Positions 1 to 9,585 are shown, counted from the stretch's first letter. The stretch: 64,000 nucleotides of DNA from Pseudobdellovibrionaceae bacterium (GCA_016719575.1 JADJYV010000013.1:186001-250000), one strand, 5' to 3'. Notes: generated from the sequence alone by a model not told the origin. Numbers and translations are program-made.

Positions 1-807
1 AGTAGTAAAAAGTATGATTCGATTCTATGCGAAGAGGCCTTTTTGGATATTCTGGTGACGGCTCACAAAAATAAGATTGCTCCACATCTGGTGCTGTTGA
101 CAGCTCCAGATGTGGCTCAAAACTTAGTGACCATGAAGGGGATGCCTTTCGTTGATAATGTGATGTCGCGCGACCCGGATGATCGCAGTTTTACGGTTAG
201 AAGCCTTTTGACAACGATGACTAAGGTTCTAAATCGAAATATATTTGGTATTGAAAAGTATCTTTCTTGGGGAGCCGACGTTCATCTTAAGACTGTTCAA
301 TCGAGCAAAGAGCGAGAAAAAATTAAAGACGATATGATTGCCTATTTTAAAAAGAGCGGCATTCGAACTTCAATTTTGGATAGAGTGTATTTAGTCAGCG
401 AAGAAATGCTCATGAATTCGATTTATGATGCGCCGACCGACGACAAAGGGCAAGCTCTCTACAATCACCTTTCGAGAAAAACAGAAGTCAAATTGGAAAA
501 AGATCAATGGTCAACGATGAGATACGCTTTCGATGGGACCCTGATAGCGGTTTCTGTTGAAGACCCCTTCGGAGCCCTCACTAAGGAACTCATTATCCAG
601 TATCTTGAAAGTTGCTATCAAGGTAAAGCTGGTACACTAAATTTGAACAAGGGCGGCGCCGGGCGGGGCCTCCATCAAATTATCGAGAACTCAGATTTAA
701 CTATTTTTAATGTCAAACGGGGCGTCAAAACTGAAGTTATAAGTCTATTTAATTTAGAAATTGGGCGTAAAGAGCATAAGCCTTCATTTCATTACTTCTT
801 CATTTAG
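1..807 (+). CDS. Partial CDS: C-terminal part of a protein with a HATPase-like domain
   Basis: The reading frame is open from the first base of the window, so the 5' end is missing; the stop is TAG at 805-807. The visible part (about 268 residues) begins with a region that resembles the end of a receiver-like domain. It continues with a segment resembling the N box of GHKL ATPases (EEMLMNSIYDA) and ends with a glycine-rich GGAGRGL stretch typical of the ATP lid of serine-kinase/anti-sigma-type ATPases. I infer a signalling protein, possibly receiver plus HATPase. No partner is visible because the upstream gene lies outside the window. It converges on lspA with only 7 bp between them. Confidence 0.55.
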   Translation, partial: SSKKYDSILCEEAFLDILVTAHKNKIAPHLVLLTAPDVAQNLVTMKGMPFVDNVMSRDPDDRSFTVRSLLTTMTKVLNRNIFGIEKYLSWGADVHLKTVQSSKEREKIKDDMIAYFKKSGIRTSILDRVYLVSEEMLMNSIYDAPTDDKGQALYNHLSRKTEVKLEKDQWSTMRYAFDGTLIAVSVEDPFGALTKELIIQYLESCYQGKAGTLNLNKGGAGRGLHQIIENSDLTIFNVKRGVKTEVISLFNLEIGRKEHKPSFHYFFI

Positions 808-814
808 CTTAAGA

Positions 815-1327
815 CTACGAATGAGCCTTTTCCGTAACTTCTTTTTTTTGCCGAGACTCCATAAACATCATTAGAAGTAAAAGACTCACGCCGCCCACGA
901 TTGCGCTGTCCGCCACATTGAACGCTGGCCAGCTGTATTTGTTGTTGAGGTGAAAATCTAAGAAGTCGATAACGTAGCGAAAGCGCAATCTATCAATGTA
1001 GTTGCCAATGGCCCCACCAAAGATGCAAGAAAGTGCGACAATCTGTTTCGTATCGTCGTCTTTTACTCCTCTAAGAATCGAAAGAATAATAATAAGCGCA
1101 ATCGGCGGCATTGCTAAAAAGAAAATCTCGCGGAATGTGGGATGAGATTCAGCTAAGAAGCCAAATGCGGCGCCAAAATTACGGACATAAGTTAGATTGA
1201 AAAAATTGGGAATAACAACGGTCGATTCACCCAGGTGAAACTGTGTATGGATATACATCTTTATCAACTGGTCTAAGGCGACTAAGAAACCGGCGATGAC
1301 AGCTAGGTATAAGTACTTCTTTTTCAT
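815..1327 (-). CDS. lspA: Lipoprotein signal peptidase (signal peptidase II)
   Basis: This 170-residue inner-membrane aspartic protease cleaves prolipoproteins after lipidation. It has four hydrophobic segments and both conserved family motifs: GGAIGNYIDRL and FNVADSAI, each holding one catalytic Asp. The length is normal for the family. The start ATG overlaps the ileS stop by 4 bp (ATGA), so it is translationally coupled to ileS, an arrangement also common in proteobacteria. The C-terminal tail is short and charged. Confidence 0.95.
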   Translation of the reverse strand: MKKKYLYLAVIAGFLVALDQLIKMYIHTQFHLGESTVVIPNFFNLTYVRNFGAAFGFLAESHPTFREIFFLAMPPIALIIILSILRGVKDDDTKQIVALSCIFGGAIGNYIDRLRFRYVIDFLDFHLNNKYSWPAFNVADSAIVGGVSLLLLMMFMESRQKKEVTEKAHS

Positions 1328-4104
1328 GATAAGGCCTCAACACATTTCGGACATACGCCTAGGGTTGAGGATTCTTGGCTGATTTCAGTAGAGTAAACCC
1401 AACAGCGCACGCATTTTTCTCCAGGGGCCTTTTCGGCTTGAATGTCGTAGGACCCTATTTCGACTTCCACTTTTGACACAATTAAAAACTCTCGTAAATC
1501 TTTACAATTTTTTAAATCTTTAAGCAACTCTCCCTCGGCTTTTATTTTAACGGCCGCCTCGAGGCTAGCCCCAATAATCTTTTGTGCGCGCAGATTCTCT
1601 AATACTTTTTGGACGTCACCTCGTACTTTCAGAAGACCTGTAAACTTTTGATTTAAAGCGGGATTGTTCCACTCCATAGGGGCTTCTGGAAAATTGAGCA
1701 AGAAAACGCTCTCGGCTTTCTCTCCTTTAACATAGGAGTAAACCTCTTCGGCTAAAAACGAAAGGATTGGAGACATTATTCTCACTAAGTAATCAGTGAT
1801 TGTATAAAGAACTGTCTGAGCCGCACGGCGAGATACGCCATCGGCTTTCCAGGTATAAAGACGATCTTTTAATACATCCAAGTAGGTGGCCGAAAGATCA
1901 ACCGTAAAAAAGTTATTGAGGAGATGATAGACTTTGTAAAACTCATAAGAATCATAGGCCTGATTCACTTTTTCAGTGAGCTCATAAAGTTCGTGCAGGG
2001 CCCACTGGTCGATTTCAGTCATTTGTTCGTAGGCAATTCGATTTGTTTTGTAATCAAAATCGTGAACGGCCCCTAACAAAAATCTCATGGTATTACGAAT
2101 CCGCCGATAAGTTTCAGTGACTCGGTCGAGCTCTTCTTTGCCGCAACTGACGTCTTTTCCGTAGTCCTCGTAGGCCGTCCAGAGGCGAATGATTTCGGCC
2201 CCCGATTTTGCTGTGACTTCATTCGGGTCAATGACATTCCCTAGAGACTTACTTTGCTTACGGCCTTGGGAGTCTACAACAAATCCGTGAGTAAGTAGTG
2301 CTTTAAATGGACTTTGCCCATTTGTCGCGACAGAGGATAACATTGAGGTGTTAAACCAGCCGCGGTGTTGGTCGCTTCCTTCAAGATAGATGTCGGCAGG
2401 AAAGGCCATGCCTTCGCGTCGCTTTTGAACAGCGGCGTGGCAGATCCCCGAATCGAACCAAACGTCGAGAATATCTCGACCATGGCGAAACCCCGCCGAC
2501 CCAAATTTAGAATCTTTCTTGGCGATTTCTGTGTTTTTCCAGCTATCTCCAGCAATCTCATTGGCTGAAGTTTTATAGTAAGCTTCGATGCCACCCTTTT
2601 TTTCAATAATGTCTGCCGCTCTCATCATAACGTCATAATCAGCAAGAGGTTCGCCTGTTGCTAGACAAGTGAGAATGGGGATGGGAACACCCCAAATACG
2701 CTGGCGACTCAAGCACCAGTCTGGTCGATTTTCCATCATCGCTTGAAAGCGTGCATGACCCCATTCTGGGAAAAACTCGACATTTTCAATCTCTTTCAAA
2801 GTTTTTTTCCGAATCTGCGAGGTTTCCAAATCTATGCCCATAAACCATTGCGGAGTCGTGCGGTAAATCAGCGGAGTTTTGGTGCGCCAGCAGTGTGGAT
2901 AACTATGTTCAATTTCCTTCAGAGAGATGAGATGATTCGACTGCTTCAGACGTTCTACAATGAGAGGATTGGCTTTAAAAATATTAATATCTTGGTAGTC
3001 GGGAACTTCATCTGTAAAAGCACCTGATTCACTCACAGGACTTAAGATGCCTAGATTGTATCTTTGACCGACCTTGTAGTCGTCGATACCGTGACCAGGG
3101 GCAGTATGAACAGCTCCTGTTCCAGCATCTGCGGTGACGTGATCGCCCAAAACAATCAAAGAGTCGCGATCGATAAAAGGATGTCGAGCTTTTCCGAGTT
3201 CGAGTTCGCTTCCTTTTATCGCGAAAACTTCTTTTAAGTTGAGGGCTGTATCCTTTTCGAAAAACTCTTTCAGGGCTTTTGCAATGACTAGGTTTTCAGA
3301 ACCGGTATCAAAAACAGAGTATTCAAATTCTGGGTGCAAACAGATACCTAAATTTGCTGGGAGGGTCCAAGGAGTGGTCGTCCAGATTACCAGAGAAGTC
3401 GGTTTTTGAGGGTTGCCAAGCTTTTTTAAGGTGGATGAGTCTGTAATATTAAATTTTACATAGATCGAGGGGCTTTTGTGATTATGATATTCAACTTCGG
3501 CATCGGCCAGGGCGGTCTTCAATGTCCAGTTCCAATAAACGGGTTTCTCACCACGATAGATATTTCCATTTTTAAAAGAACGCGCAAACTCACGAACCTC
3601 TTCGGCCTCGTAGTCTGCAGACATTGTAAGGTAAGGATTCTCCCAATCAGCTAAAATCCCGAGGCGGCGAAACTGCTCTCGTTGGTGGTTGACCCAAAAT
3701 TGGGCTTCGGCCCGGCAAAGTTCCATAATTTCTTGATCTGTTTTTGTTGTCTTTTTGGCGGCTAAATCTTTTAAAACCTTGTGCTCAATTGGTAAACCGT
3801 GACAATCCCATCCAGGAATAAACACGGCGGGTGAACCTTTTAGATTTTTATATTTGATGATGATATCTTTTAAAGTCTTATTAAGAGCGTGGCCAATGTG
3901 AATAGAGCCATTGGCATAGGGGGGGCCATCGGGTAAGACAAAGGGCTTTTTTCCGACGTTACGCTGAACCATCTTCTCATAGATCTTTTTGTCATCCCAG
4001 TGCTTGAGAATTTCGGGTTCTTTTGTAGGAAGGTTTCCCTTCATCGGAAAATCTGTTTGTGGCAGTCGCACCGTGGCTTTGTAATCGGGGAGTGTGCTAG
4101 ACAA
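1324..4104 (-). CDS. ileS: Isoleucyl-tRNA synthetase
   Basis: A 926-residue class I aminoacyl-tRNA synthetase that charges tRNA-Ile. It shows the HIGH-type motif (GSIHIGHALNK) near residue 68 and the KMSKS-type motif KQSKSLGN near residue 600. The editing domain contains WTTTPWTLPANLG and GTGAVHTAPGHG. A C-terminal zinc finger has Cys pairs in CVRCW and CPKC. These features and the length fit bacterial IleRS of the E. coli type. The start codon is TTG, placed 5 nt after a strong AGGAGG ribosome-binding site. It is the first gene of the ileS-lspA operon. Confidence 0.97.
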   Translation of the reverse strand: MSSTLPDYKATVRLPQTDFPMKGNLPTKEPEILKHWDDKKIYEKMVQRNVGKKPFVLPDGPPYANGSIHIGHALNKTLKDIIIKYKNLKGSPAVFIPGWDCHGLPIEHKVLKDLAAKKTTKTDQEIMELCRAEAQFWVNHQREQFRRLGILADWENPYLTMSADYEAEEVREFARSFKNGNIYRGEKPVYWNWTLKTALADAEVEYHNHKSPSIYVKFNITDSSTLKKLGNPQKPTSLVIWTTTPWTLPANLGICLHPEFEYSVFDTGSENLVIAKALKEFFEKDTALNLKEVFAIKGSELELGKARHPFIDRDSLIVLGDHVTADAGTGAVHTAPGHGIDDYKVGQRYNLGILSPVSESGAFTDEVPDYQDINIFKANPLIVERLKQSNHLISLKEIEHSYPHCWRTKTPLIYRTTPQWFMGIDLETSQIRKKTLKEIENVEFFPEWGHARFQAMMENRPDWCLSRQRIWGVPIPILTCLATGEPLADYDVMMRAADIIEKKGGIEAYYKTSANEIAGDSWKNTEIAKKDSKFGSAGFRHGRDILDVWFDSGICHAAVQKRREGMAFPADIYLEGSDQHRGWFNTSMLSSVATNGQSPFKALLTHGFVVDSQGRKQSKSLGNVIDPNEVTAKSGAEIIRLWTAYEDYGKDVSCGKEELDRVTETYRRIRNTMRFLLGAVHDFDYKTNRIAYEQMTEIDQWALHELYELTEKVNQAYDSYEFYKVYHLLNNFFTVDLSATYLDVLKDRLYTWKADGVSRRAAQTVLYTITDYLVRIMSPILSFLAEEVYSYVKGEKAESVFLLNFPEAPMEWNNPALNQKFTGLLKVRGDVQKVLENLRAQKIIGASLEAAVKIKAEGELLKDLKNCKDLREFLIVSKVEVEIGSYDIQAEKAPGEKCVRCWVYSTEISQESSTLGVCPKCVEALS

Positions 4105-4205
4105 AGAAGCCTCCTAAAAATTTCAAGGGACCAGTATATTGAAAAATTGCCAAATATTTAAGCCATTTATAGGTAGAAGCAGAAAGTCATTTCACAACAT
4201 AAGTA

Positions 4206-4667
4206 CTATTGAGTGTAAAGGCCTTTTGCCCGGTGGTAACCCAGAGAAATCAAGAGGCGGATAACCTCAGTATCAGAACCCAAATTCAGCTGAGTCCTGA
4301 CCTCTGTGACCATTTCTTGGCTCTTAGGGTCTAACGGAGTCGCTGAAGGAGTGATTTGTTGTTGGGGCATGGAGGTCATTGGTGACGGGGCAATTGTGGG
4401 CATCGCTTCGTTAGTGACCGGAGACGTCTTGTTGTCTAATTCACCCATCATTCCAGCTAAACTTTTGAGTTCATTTTTGAAGTTTTGAATACTTGGGGTA
4501 TCCAAAGACTCATTGCCATTTCTTTTGGCCTTCAGAAAAAGACTGACTAGAATATCAGGTGTTGTTGCAAGCTCTTTGATAGAAGCATTTTGATGAAGGA
4601 GCCACATATAGGCCTTGGTCAAAGTGTCTTTTGTATAGGCCTGTGGTGGAAGTGGATTCATTGTCAT
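4206..4667 (-). CDS. Small hypothetical protein with possible ribbon-helix-helix C-terminus
   Basis: A 153-residue protein of no recognised family. The start is the ATG at 4667; a TTG at 4706 would add 13 residues and has no better ribosome site. The N-terminal third is helical (PPQAYTKDTLTKAYMWLL), the middle is a Pro/Ser/Thr/Met-rich linker, and the last 35 residues (VTEVRTQLNLGSDTEVIRLL) read like a ribbon-helix-helix DNA-binding fold. The DNA-binding idea is an inference from pattern only. It lies about 100 bp upstream of ileS on the same strand and may share its transcript. Confidence 0.6.
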   Translation of the reverse strand: MTMNPLPPQAYTKDTLTKAYMWLLHQNASIKELATTPDILVSLFLKAKRNGNESLDTPSIQNFKNELKSLAGMMGELDNKTSPVTNEAMPTIAPSPMTSMPQQQITPSATPLDPKSQEMVTEVRTQLNLGSDTEVIRLLISLGYHRAKGLYTQ

Positions 4668-4724
4668 AGGGATCAAAAAGATATTGCTCTTAAGGTCCCT
4701 AGTCAATTCTTGGTCTTGTTATTT

Positions 4725-4774
4725 CGGGCCTATCTTGCCATATATATTTTTATATACGCCGCGAAATAGGCCCG
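4725..4774. repeat. Inverted repeat between porin and small hypothetical gene
   Basis: Nine-base arms CGGGCCTAT (4725-4733) and ATAGGCCCG (4766-4774) flank an AT-rich centre that is itself palindromic (TATATATTTTTATATA). It lies just downstream of the porin stop and could be its terminator, but neither side has a clear run of T, so this is only a candidate. Confidence 0.35.
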
Positions 4775-4793
4775 TATTTTACTTGAATAAAAC

Positions 4794-5906
4794 TTACTTT
4801 AAAAAGTCGCCAGACAAACGTGCACCGAGAACGATTTCAGTTTTAACTTGATCGTTACCAGTTATAGGTTTCGCTGTAATTGTGTTGTACGCAAGATGGT
4901 AACGGAAATTATCAGCTGTTGGCTTGTATTCTACGACAGCCCCGTAACCCATAAATTTATTAGTTCCAGTTGTTGCGCCGATACCTACTTTTTGCTCAGA
5001 AGAGTAAACTTCTAGACGAGGTGTCCATGCGTCCATCTTGTAACCAAACTTTGCAATCATTGATGAAAGAGTATCTTTTGTAGACGTAGTTCCATCTGTG
5101 TAATCAGTTGTTGTGTAATCAAAACTGCCGACCACTTGTGGATTATCGTATTTAACGCCCGCAGATGTGAAGGTGTGTTTATTTCCTTCATGAGTTGCGG
5201 CCCCCTGCGGAGATACTTGGTGATAGCTTATAATTGCGGAAAGAGCTTTTTCCATATAAGCACCCTTCCAGATTAGGCCTGTGAGTCCACGGTTTTGGTT
5301 GAACTTAGAACCTGAATTAACAGCGTCTGTAGCATTGTTAGCATAAACTAAGTAAATATGATGCTCAGGGTTTATTGCAATATCACCTTTCACACCTGTG
5401 ACATAAGTGAGATTGCCAACAGACTGGTTAAACCCCACATTGCTTCCTGTAAGTCCCTTTACAGCTGAAAAAGCATAGTTTGGAGAGACCATATAAAGAT
5501 CAGCACCAGTCGTTGCGCCTTCGAGTCCGCCAATTTCAGAATTCAATTTTCCCATTTGCAGAGAAAACATGTCATCCATTTTGTGAGTGATGTTGGCAAG
5601 TTCAATAGAGTTATTGAGGCCATCTCGAGTGGTGTTTTTTGGTTCTGTGGCTGTGGTGGCGTTATCAACTGCAGGCTTGTTGTAAGCCCATCTTAACTCA
5701 TATTTAAGTTGCTCATTGAGATCACCTTTAAAGTGGAGACGTCCAGTCTTCAGGTGAAACTTTTGATAGCCAGGAAGAGCGGCATCTTCATTGTAGCTGG
5801 TTGAGTTTGAGTCTGCTCGGAAGTCATATCCAATAGAGCCACCTGCTTGTGCTCCAATTGAAAGGGTGCTTGCGAGAACACCAATTGCGGTCGATACTGT
5901 TTTCAT
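4794..5906 (-). CDS. Outer-membrane porin-like beta-barrel protein
   Basis: A 370-residue exported protein. The first 21 residues form a signal peptide ending AQA. The rest alternates polar and hydrophobic residues in the way of beta strands, with an early segment (KTGRLHFKGDLNEQLKYELR) typical of phosphate-selective-porin-like (OprO/OprP) barrels. It probably forms a passive outer-membrane channel; the substrate cannot be told. It is a single-gene unit with its own promoter at 5948-5975 and a good ribosome site (AAGGATGG) before the ATG. Family assignment is by pattern, not by a strong signature. Confidence 0.75.
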   Translation of the reverse strand: MKTVSTAIGVLASTLSIGAQAGGSIGYDFRADSNSTSYNEDAALPGYQKFHLKTGRLHFKGDLNEQLKYELRWAYNKPAVDNATTATEPKNTTRDGLNNSIELANITHKMDDMFSLQMGKLNSEIGGLEGATTGADLYMVSPNYAFSAVKGLTGSNVGFNQSVGNLTYVTGVKGDIAINPEHHIYLVYANNATDAVNSGSKFNQNRGLTGLIWKGAYMEKALSAIISYHQVSPQGAATHEGNKHTFTSAGVKYDNPQVVGSFDYTTTDYTDGTTSTKDTLSSMIAKFGYKMDAWTPRLEVYSSEQKVGIGATTGTNKFMGYGAVVEYKPTADNFRYHLAYNTITAKPITGNDQVKTEIVLGARLSGDFLK

Positions 5907-5947
5907 AATAATCCATCCTTGTTAGTGGTTTTAACAGTTACGGATAT

Positions 5948-5975
5948 ATTGTATTGAATTTTATGGGTCTGCCAA
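5948..5975 (-). promoter_or_regulatory. Candidate sigma-70-type promoter of the porin gene
   Basis: Read on the minus strand: -35 TTGGCA, 16-bp spacer, -10 TACAAT, each hexamer one base off consensus. Transcription would start near 5941, leaving a leader of about 35 nt before the porin ATG. Confidence 0.5.
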
Positions 5976-6100
5976 TAAAGATTTGACAGTAGAGTCAAAA
6001 AAATTGTTTCCAGCTCCAATATTTAACGCACCAGCTCGCAAGGATGGACTGAGACAAATCAGAATAATCGAGCCTGCGGCTGTGTTTTGGGCCTTGACCA

Positions 6101-7576
6101 CTAAGACGAATAATCTTTTGCGATAATGCCATACTTTTCAATTTTTCTTAACAATGTTTTTTTGGGAATATTCGCATGCAAAGCAGTTTGGTTTATTCTT
6201 CCTTTGAAGGTCTTTAAAGCCTTAATAATAAACTCCCTTTCAAAAGCCTCTTTTTGGGCATTAAAGTCCAAACTCTCACTGCCTTCGGGGATAAAGACGC
6301 TCTCTTCATTGTCATCGATACTAAAGTCATCATTGTTAATTTGACCTTCTTCGGAGTCCATATTGAAGGCGGCAGATTGTGAAATCGGAAGACTCGCTCC
6401 CGCCGCCATCAAAAGGGATTCGGGCAGAGATGCTAAAGAAATAATACTGTTCGACTCGAGAACGAAGGCATGTTCAATGACATTTTCGAGCTCGCGGATA
6501 TTTCCTGGCCACTGATATTTTTTCATACAAGTGAGGGCGTCTGGTGCGATGCCTGAGATTCTTTTGCTATGTGTGCCATTGAATTTCTTAATAAAGATGT
6601 TGATGAGGTTTTCAATGTCATCTTTGCGATCTGCCAAAGCTGGGAGAAATATTGGAACCACATTTAGCCGGTAGAAAAGATCTTCACGGAAACTGCCAGC
6701 TTTGATCATTTCTTCAAGGGGGCGATTTGTCGCTGCGACAATTCTGACATTCGTGGATATTTCACGATTAGCACCAACGGGGGTGAAGACCTTTTCTTGA
6801 AGAACGCGCAGAATTTTTACCTGCATCATCAAAGGCATGTCGCCAACTTCATCCAAAAATAAAGTTCCACCCTCTGCAAACTGGAATTTTCCAATTTTGC
6901 GTTGATCGGCACCAGTGAACGAGCCCTTTTCGTGTCCAAAGAGCTCTGATTCAAATAAATTTTCAGGTATTGCAGAACAATTGATTGCTACAAATTTTTC
7001 GTCTTTACGAGCAGAATTGTAATGAATTGCCTTTGCAACAAGCTCTTTGCCAGATCCGGAGGCGCCACGAATGAGCACCGGGGTGTCGACCTTTGCCAAA
7101 CGATGGATGATATTAAAGACCTTCTGCATTTGTTGAGTGTTGCCGATGATTTTGCGACCGGCTTCAACCAAGACGGGAGCGGAGGCGGCAATATTCGAGA
7201 TCATTGTATGGGCAGAAACTGCCTTGTCGACGAGGGCCAGCAACTCGTGACTCGAAACTGGTTTTGAGAGGTAGTTGTAGGCGCCATCTTTGACGGCTTG
7301 TACGGCGTGGTCCAAAGTTGCATGCGCAGTCAGCATCAAAACGATGATTCCAGGATCATGTTCTTTGATCAGCTTTAAAGCTTCAAGCCCATTGAGCCTT
7401 GGCATATCCACATCCAGAACCACAACGTCGAATTTTTTGCTGGTATCTCTTATTTTTTCAATGGCATTGACTCCATCAAAAGCTTCGTCCACTTCGAAAC
7501 GATTCGAAGAAGCAAGTGCCGACTTGATGGATAGTCTTAGGCCTTGATCGTCGTCTACCACTAAAACCCTAAGCAT
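6101..7576 (-). CDS. NtrC-family sigma-54-dependent response regulator
   Basis: 491 residues with three domains. First is a receiver domain with phospho-acceptor Asp55 (VVVLDVDMPRLNG). Next is an AAA+ sigma-54 interaction domain with Walker A GASGSGKE, the sigma-54 contact loop ESELFGHEKGSFTGA (GSFTGA instead of the usual GAFTGA, a common variant) and GGTLFLDEVGDMP. Last is a Fis-type helix-turn-helix (INQTALHANIPKKTLLRKI). It activates sigma-54 RNA polymerase when phosphorylated, most likely by the histidine kinase encoded immediately upstream, with which it overlaps by 8 bp. It is the last gene of the radical SAM/peptide operon, whose promoter is itself of sigma-54 type, so positive autoregulation is a reasonable inference. 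Confidence 0.93.
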   Translation of the reverse strand: MLRVLVVDDDQGLRLSIKSALASSNRFEVDEAFDGVNAIEKIRDTSKKFDVVVLDVDMPRLNGLEALKLIKEHDPGIIVLMLTAHATLDHAVQAVKDGAYNYLSKPVSSHELLALVDKAVSAHTMISNIAASAPVLVEAGRKIIGNTQQMQKVFNIIHRLAKVDTPVLIRGASGSGKELVAKAIHYNSARKDEKFVAINCSAIPENLFESELFGHEKGSFTGADQRKIGKFQFAEGGTLFLDEVGDMPLMMQVKILRVLQEKVFTPVGANREISTNVRIVAATNRPLEEMIKAGSFREDLFYRLNVVPIFLPALADRKDDIENLINIFIKKFNGTHSKRISGIAPDALTCMKKYQWPGNIRELENVIEHAFVLESNSIISLASLPESLLMAAGASLPISQSAAFNMDSEEGQINNDDFSIDDNEESVFIPEGSESLDFNAQKEAFEREFIIKALKTFKGRINQTALHANIPKKTLLRKIEKYGIIAKDYSS

Positions 7577-9449
7577 GCGACCTCCCCTGTTCGAGAGGCA
7601 GTTCTACCGTAAAAGAGCTCCCTTTTCCATAGGTACTTTCAACAGTGATACTGCCGTGGTGTAATTCTGTAAAATATTTAGCCAAATAGAGCCCAAGACC
7701 AGAGCCCTTGATTGGAGAGCTTTTGGCGTTTTTACTTCTAAAGAATTTCATAAAAATATTACTCACTTCGTCTTGAGGAATGCCCGGTCCCTGATCTTCA
7801 ACTTTTATGATGACTCGGCCTTCTTTTTCAACTGTTGAAATACGAACATTTGAATCCTCAGGGCTGTATTTGATTGCATTTTCAATTAAATTTGAGAAGA
7901 CCTGTTTTATGAGTTCTGGGTCCACTTGGATTGGAAAGAGGGGCTCGAGTTCGGCTTCAATCGGAATTCGTTTTATTTTGGCCAAAAACTCATGTTTGCG
8001 AATGACTTCTTTTAGAAGAGCATTGACGTCTCGGCTTTGCAGATGCAGATCAACCCCTTGGCTCTCAATCCGGCCATAATTAAGGATAGCGTTGATAAAC
8101 TTCAATAAATCCTCGCTCGAGTGCCTGATCGTATCGACCGCCTCACGTTGGGCCGAACTCACGGGTTGACTGTCATTTAAAATAATATCTGTCATGCCCT
8201 GGATACGAGCAATCGGCGTTTTGAGATCGTGCGACATCATTGATATAAAATTAGTTTTAAGTTCTTCAACTTGTGACAGTAATTTATTGCGTTGGTAATA
8301 TTCCCAGCTCCGTCGATTTTCGATAATGAGTCTGTACGGAATAAAAAAGTAATAGCAGAGAAAAATTGCTAAAAAGGGATGGGCCATTTTTAGCCAGTAT
8401 CCAAACGGCCAAAAGGCTAAAAAGCTCAAAGCAGCCAGAACTCCTCCGGTGACCAATATCACCGCTAAACTTTGAATTGGCTTAAGAGTGAATAAAACAT
8501 GAACAGTTAAGATTGAGGTTAAAACGGTAATCAAAGTATTCAGCCAGTTCGGAGCTTGAATCGGCGCATTGTCCTTTATCAGAGTGTCGAGCATATTCGC
8601 ATGCAGCTCAAGCTTGGTCATTGATTTTGCATCTTTTGAAAGGGGCGTCTTAACATAGTCATAGACGGAACCACCATGATCGTCACCGATCAGGATGACT
8701 TTGTTGTTAAAGGTCTCAGGTGAAAACTCACCCTTTAGAACCTTTTCAAAAGCGGTTCGTGGATAACTTCCAGCTTCGCGAAATTGAACATAAACTTGTT
8801 CTGTATCGAAGAAATCAAAAACACCCCGATAGGCATGTTTGTTGGTAAGCTCTGGCCGTACAAGTCCTGCAATGTAGGGATGCAGTCGTATTCGCTCTTG
8901 ATAGGTGGTTATCATTCTGCGTGTCACTTCATCTTGAGCAAGAACAACTTTGTCGACAGTTCTGGGGCCTGAGAATAATTCTATAGAATCGAGGGGTGCC
9001 TTTAGCTTAAGCTTTCCCTCTTCACCCTTCATTTCTTGTTCCTGGGCAATGACAAACAAATTTTTAAATTTTTTAGTTTCTGCAGCGAGAGCCATTTTCT
9101 CTTCAAAAGACCCCTGCAGATCATCAAAAGTTTGTGTGTACAAAATTGAAAGGGGTTTTGCTTTTTCGAGTGCTTGCAGTAGCTTCGTGTGATCGTAGGC
9201 CGTAGGAAGGCCCTTAAGTCCTTCGACGGTCTCCGACGTGGTTACAATTAATTCGATATTCCCTGACGGAGTTGCCTTCGGCAAGAGCCGCATTCGCAGG
9301 TCGTAGAAACCAGCTTCCCAAGAGTCAAGTTTCAATTGGCCAATGAAGACGCCCATTGCGCAAGCAAGTGCAATTCGAAGCGAGGAGTAGTACAACTGAC
9401 TCCTTTGCTTTCGCGAGCTTTTGGTTTTAAGCGCAGGTGGGAGTGCCAT
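7569..9449 (-). CDS. CHASE2-domain sensor histidine kinase
   Basis: 626 residues from the ATG at 9449; a TTG at 9455 is also possible. The layout is an N-terminal membrane segment, a long extracytoplasmic CHASE2-type sensor (YDLRMRLLPK near residue 55, then VILIGDD) and three closely spaced membrane segments. A HisKA domain follows, with the phospho-acceptor His in MMSHDLKTPIARI. The HATPase domain has N, G1 and G2 boxes (NLIENAIKYSP, VEDQGPGIP, GSGLGLYLAK). It should sense an envelope or external signal and phosphorylate the NtrC-type regulator encoded next. It starts 13 bp after the stop of the 40-residue peptide gene, so sensor, peptide and maturase are one transcription unit. Confidence 0.9.
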   Translation of the reverse strand: MALPPALKTKSSRKQRSQLYYSSLRIALACAMGVFIGQLKLDSWEAGFYDLRMRLLPKATPSGNIELIVTTSETVEGLKGLPTAYDHTKLLQALEKAKPLSILYTQTFDDLQGSFEEKMALAAETKKFKNLFVIAQEQEMKGEEGKLKLKAPLDSIELFSGPRTVDKVVLAQDEVTRRMITTYQERIRLHPYIAGLVRPELTNKHAYRGVFDFFDTEQVYVQFREAGSYPRTAFEKVLKGEFSPETFNNKVILIGDDHGGSVYDYVKTPLSKDAKSMTKLELHANMLDTLIKDNAPIQAPNWLNTLITVLTSILTVHVLFTLKPIQSLAVILVTGGVLAALSFLAFWPFGYWLKMAHPFLAIFLCYYFFIPYRLIIENRRSWEYYQRNKLLSQVEELKTNFISMMSHDLKTPIARIQGMTDIILNDSQPVSSAQREAVDTIRHSSEDLLKFINAILNYGRIESQGVDLHLQSRDVNALLKEVIRKHEFLAKIKRIPIEAELEPLFPIQVDPELIKQVFSNLIENAIKYSPEDSNVRISTVEKEGRVIIKVEDQGPGIPQDEVSNIFMKFFRSKNAKSSPIKGSGLGLYLAKYFTELHHGSITVESTYGKGSSFTVELPLEQGRSHA

Positions 9450-9462
9450 GGTCAACTCGATC

Positions 9463-9585
9463 TTAGTTAGTAGGTGCTAATACGTCGCCGCCAACGGGAG
9501 GGCAGGGATTTCCACCATTGCCAGATCCGAAAGTTGCTGGTTGTGAAGCTTTTGGTTTTAGTTTTTTTATGTGTTTCTTTTCCAT
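9463..9585 (-). CDS. Candidate radical-SAM-modified peptide precursor (RiPP), 40 residues
   Basis: A short gene in the space between the radical SAM enzyme (stop at 9637) and the histidine kinase (start 9449). It begins with ATG at 9585, 7 nt after a clear AAGGA ribosome site. The peptide has a Lys-rich leader-like start (MEKKHIKKLKPKASQ), then a Gly/Asn/Pro-rich core FGSGNGGNPCPPVGGD with a single Cys at position 28, and ends APTN. Composition, size and position next to a SPASM maturase are what is expected of a precursor of a ribosomally made, post-translationally modified peptide. I do not recognise the core from a described family. The role is inferred from context; no modification can be seen in DNA. 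Confidence 0.72.
   Translation of the reverse strand: MEKKHIKKLKPKASQPATFGSGNGGNPCPPVGGDVLAPTN

Noticed and set aside
2274..3027. Several frames inside ileS on both strands
   Set aside because: Shadow frames within a complete, conserved gene.
6041..6100. Possible terminator after the sigma-54 regulator gene
   Set aside because: Only a four-base stem (AGCC/GGCT) and no T run.
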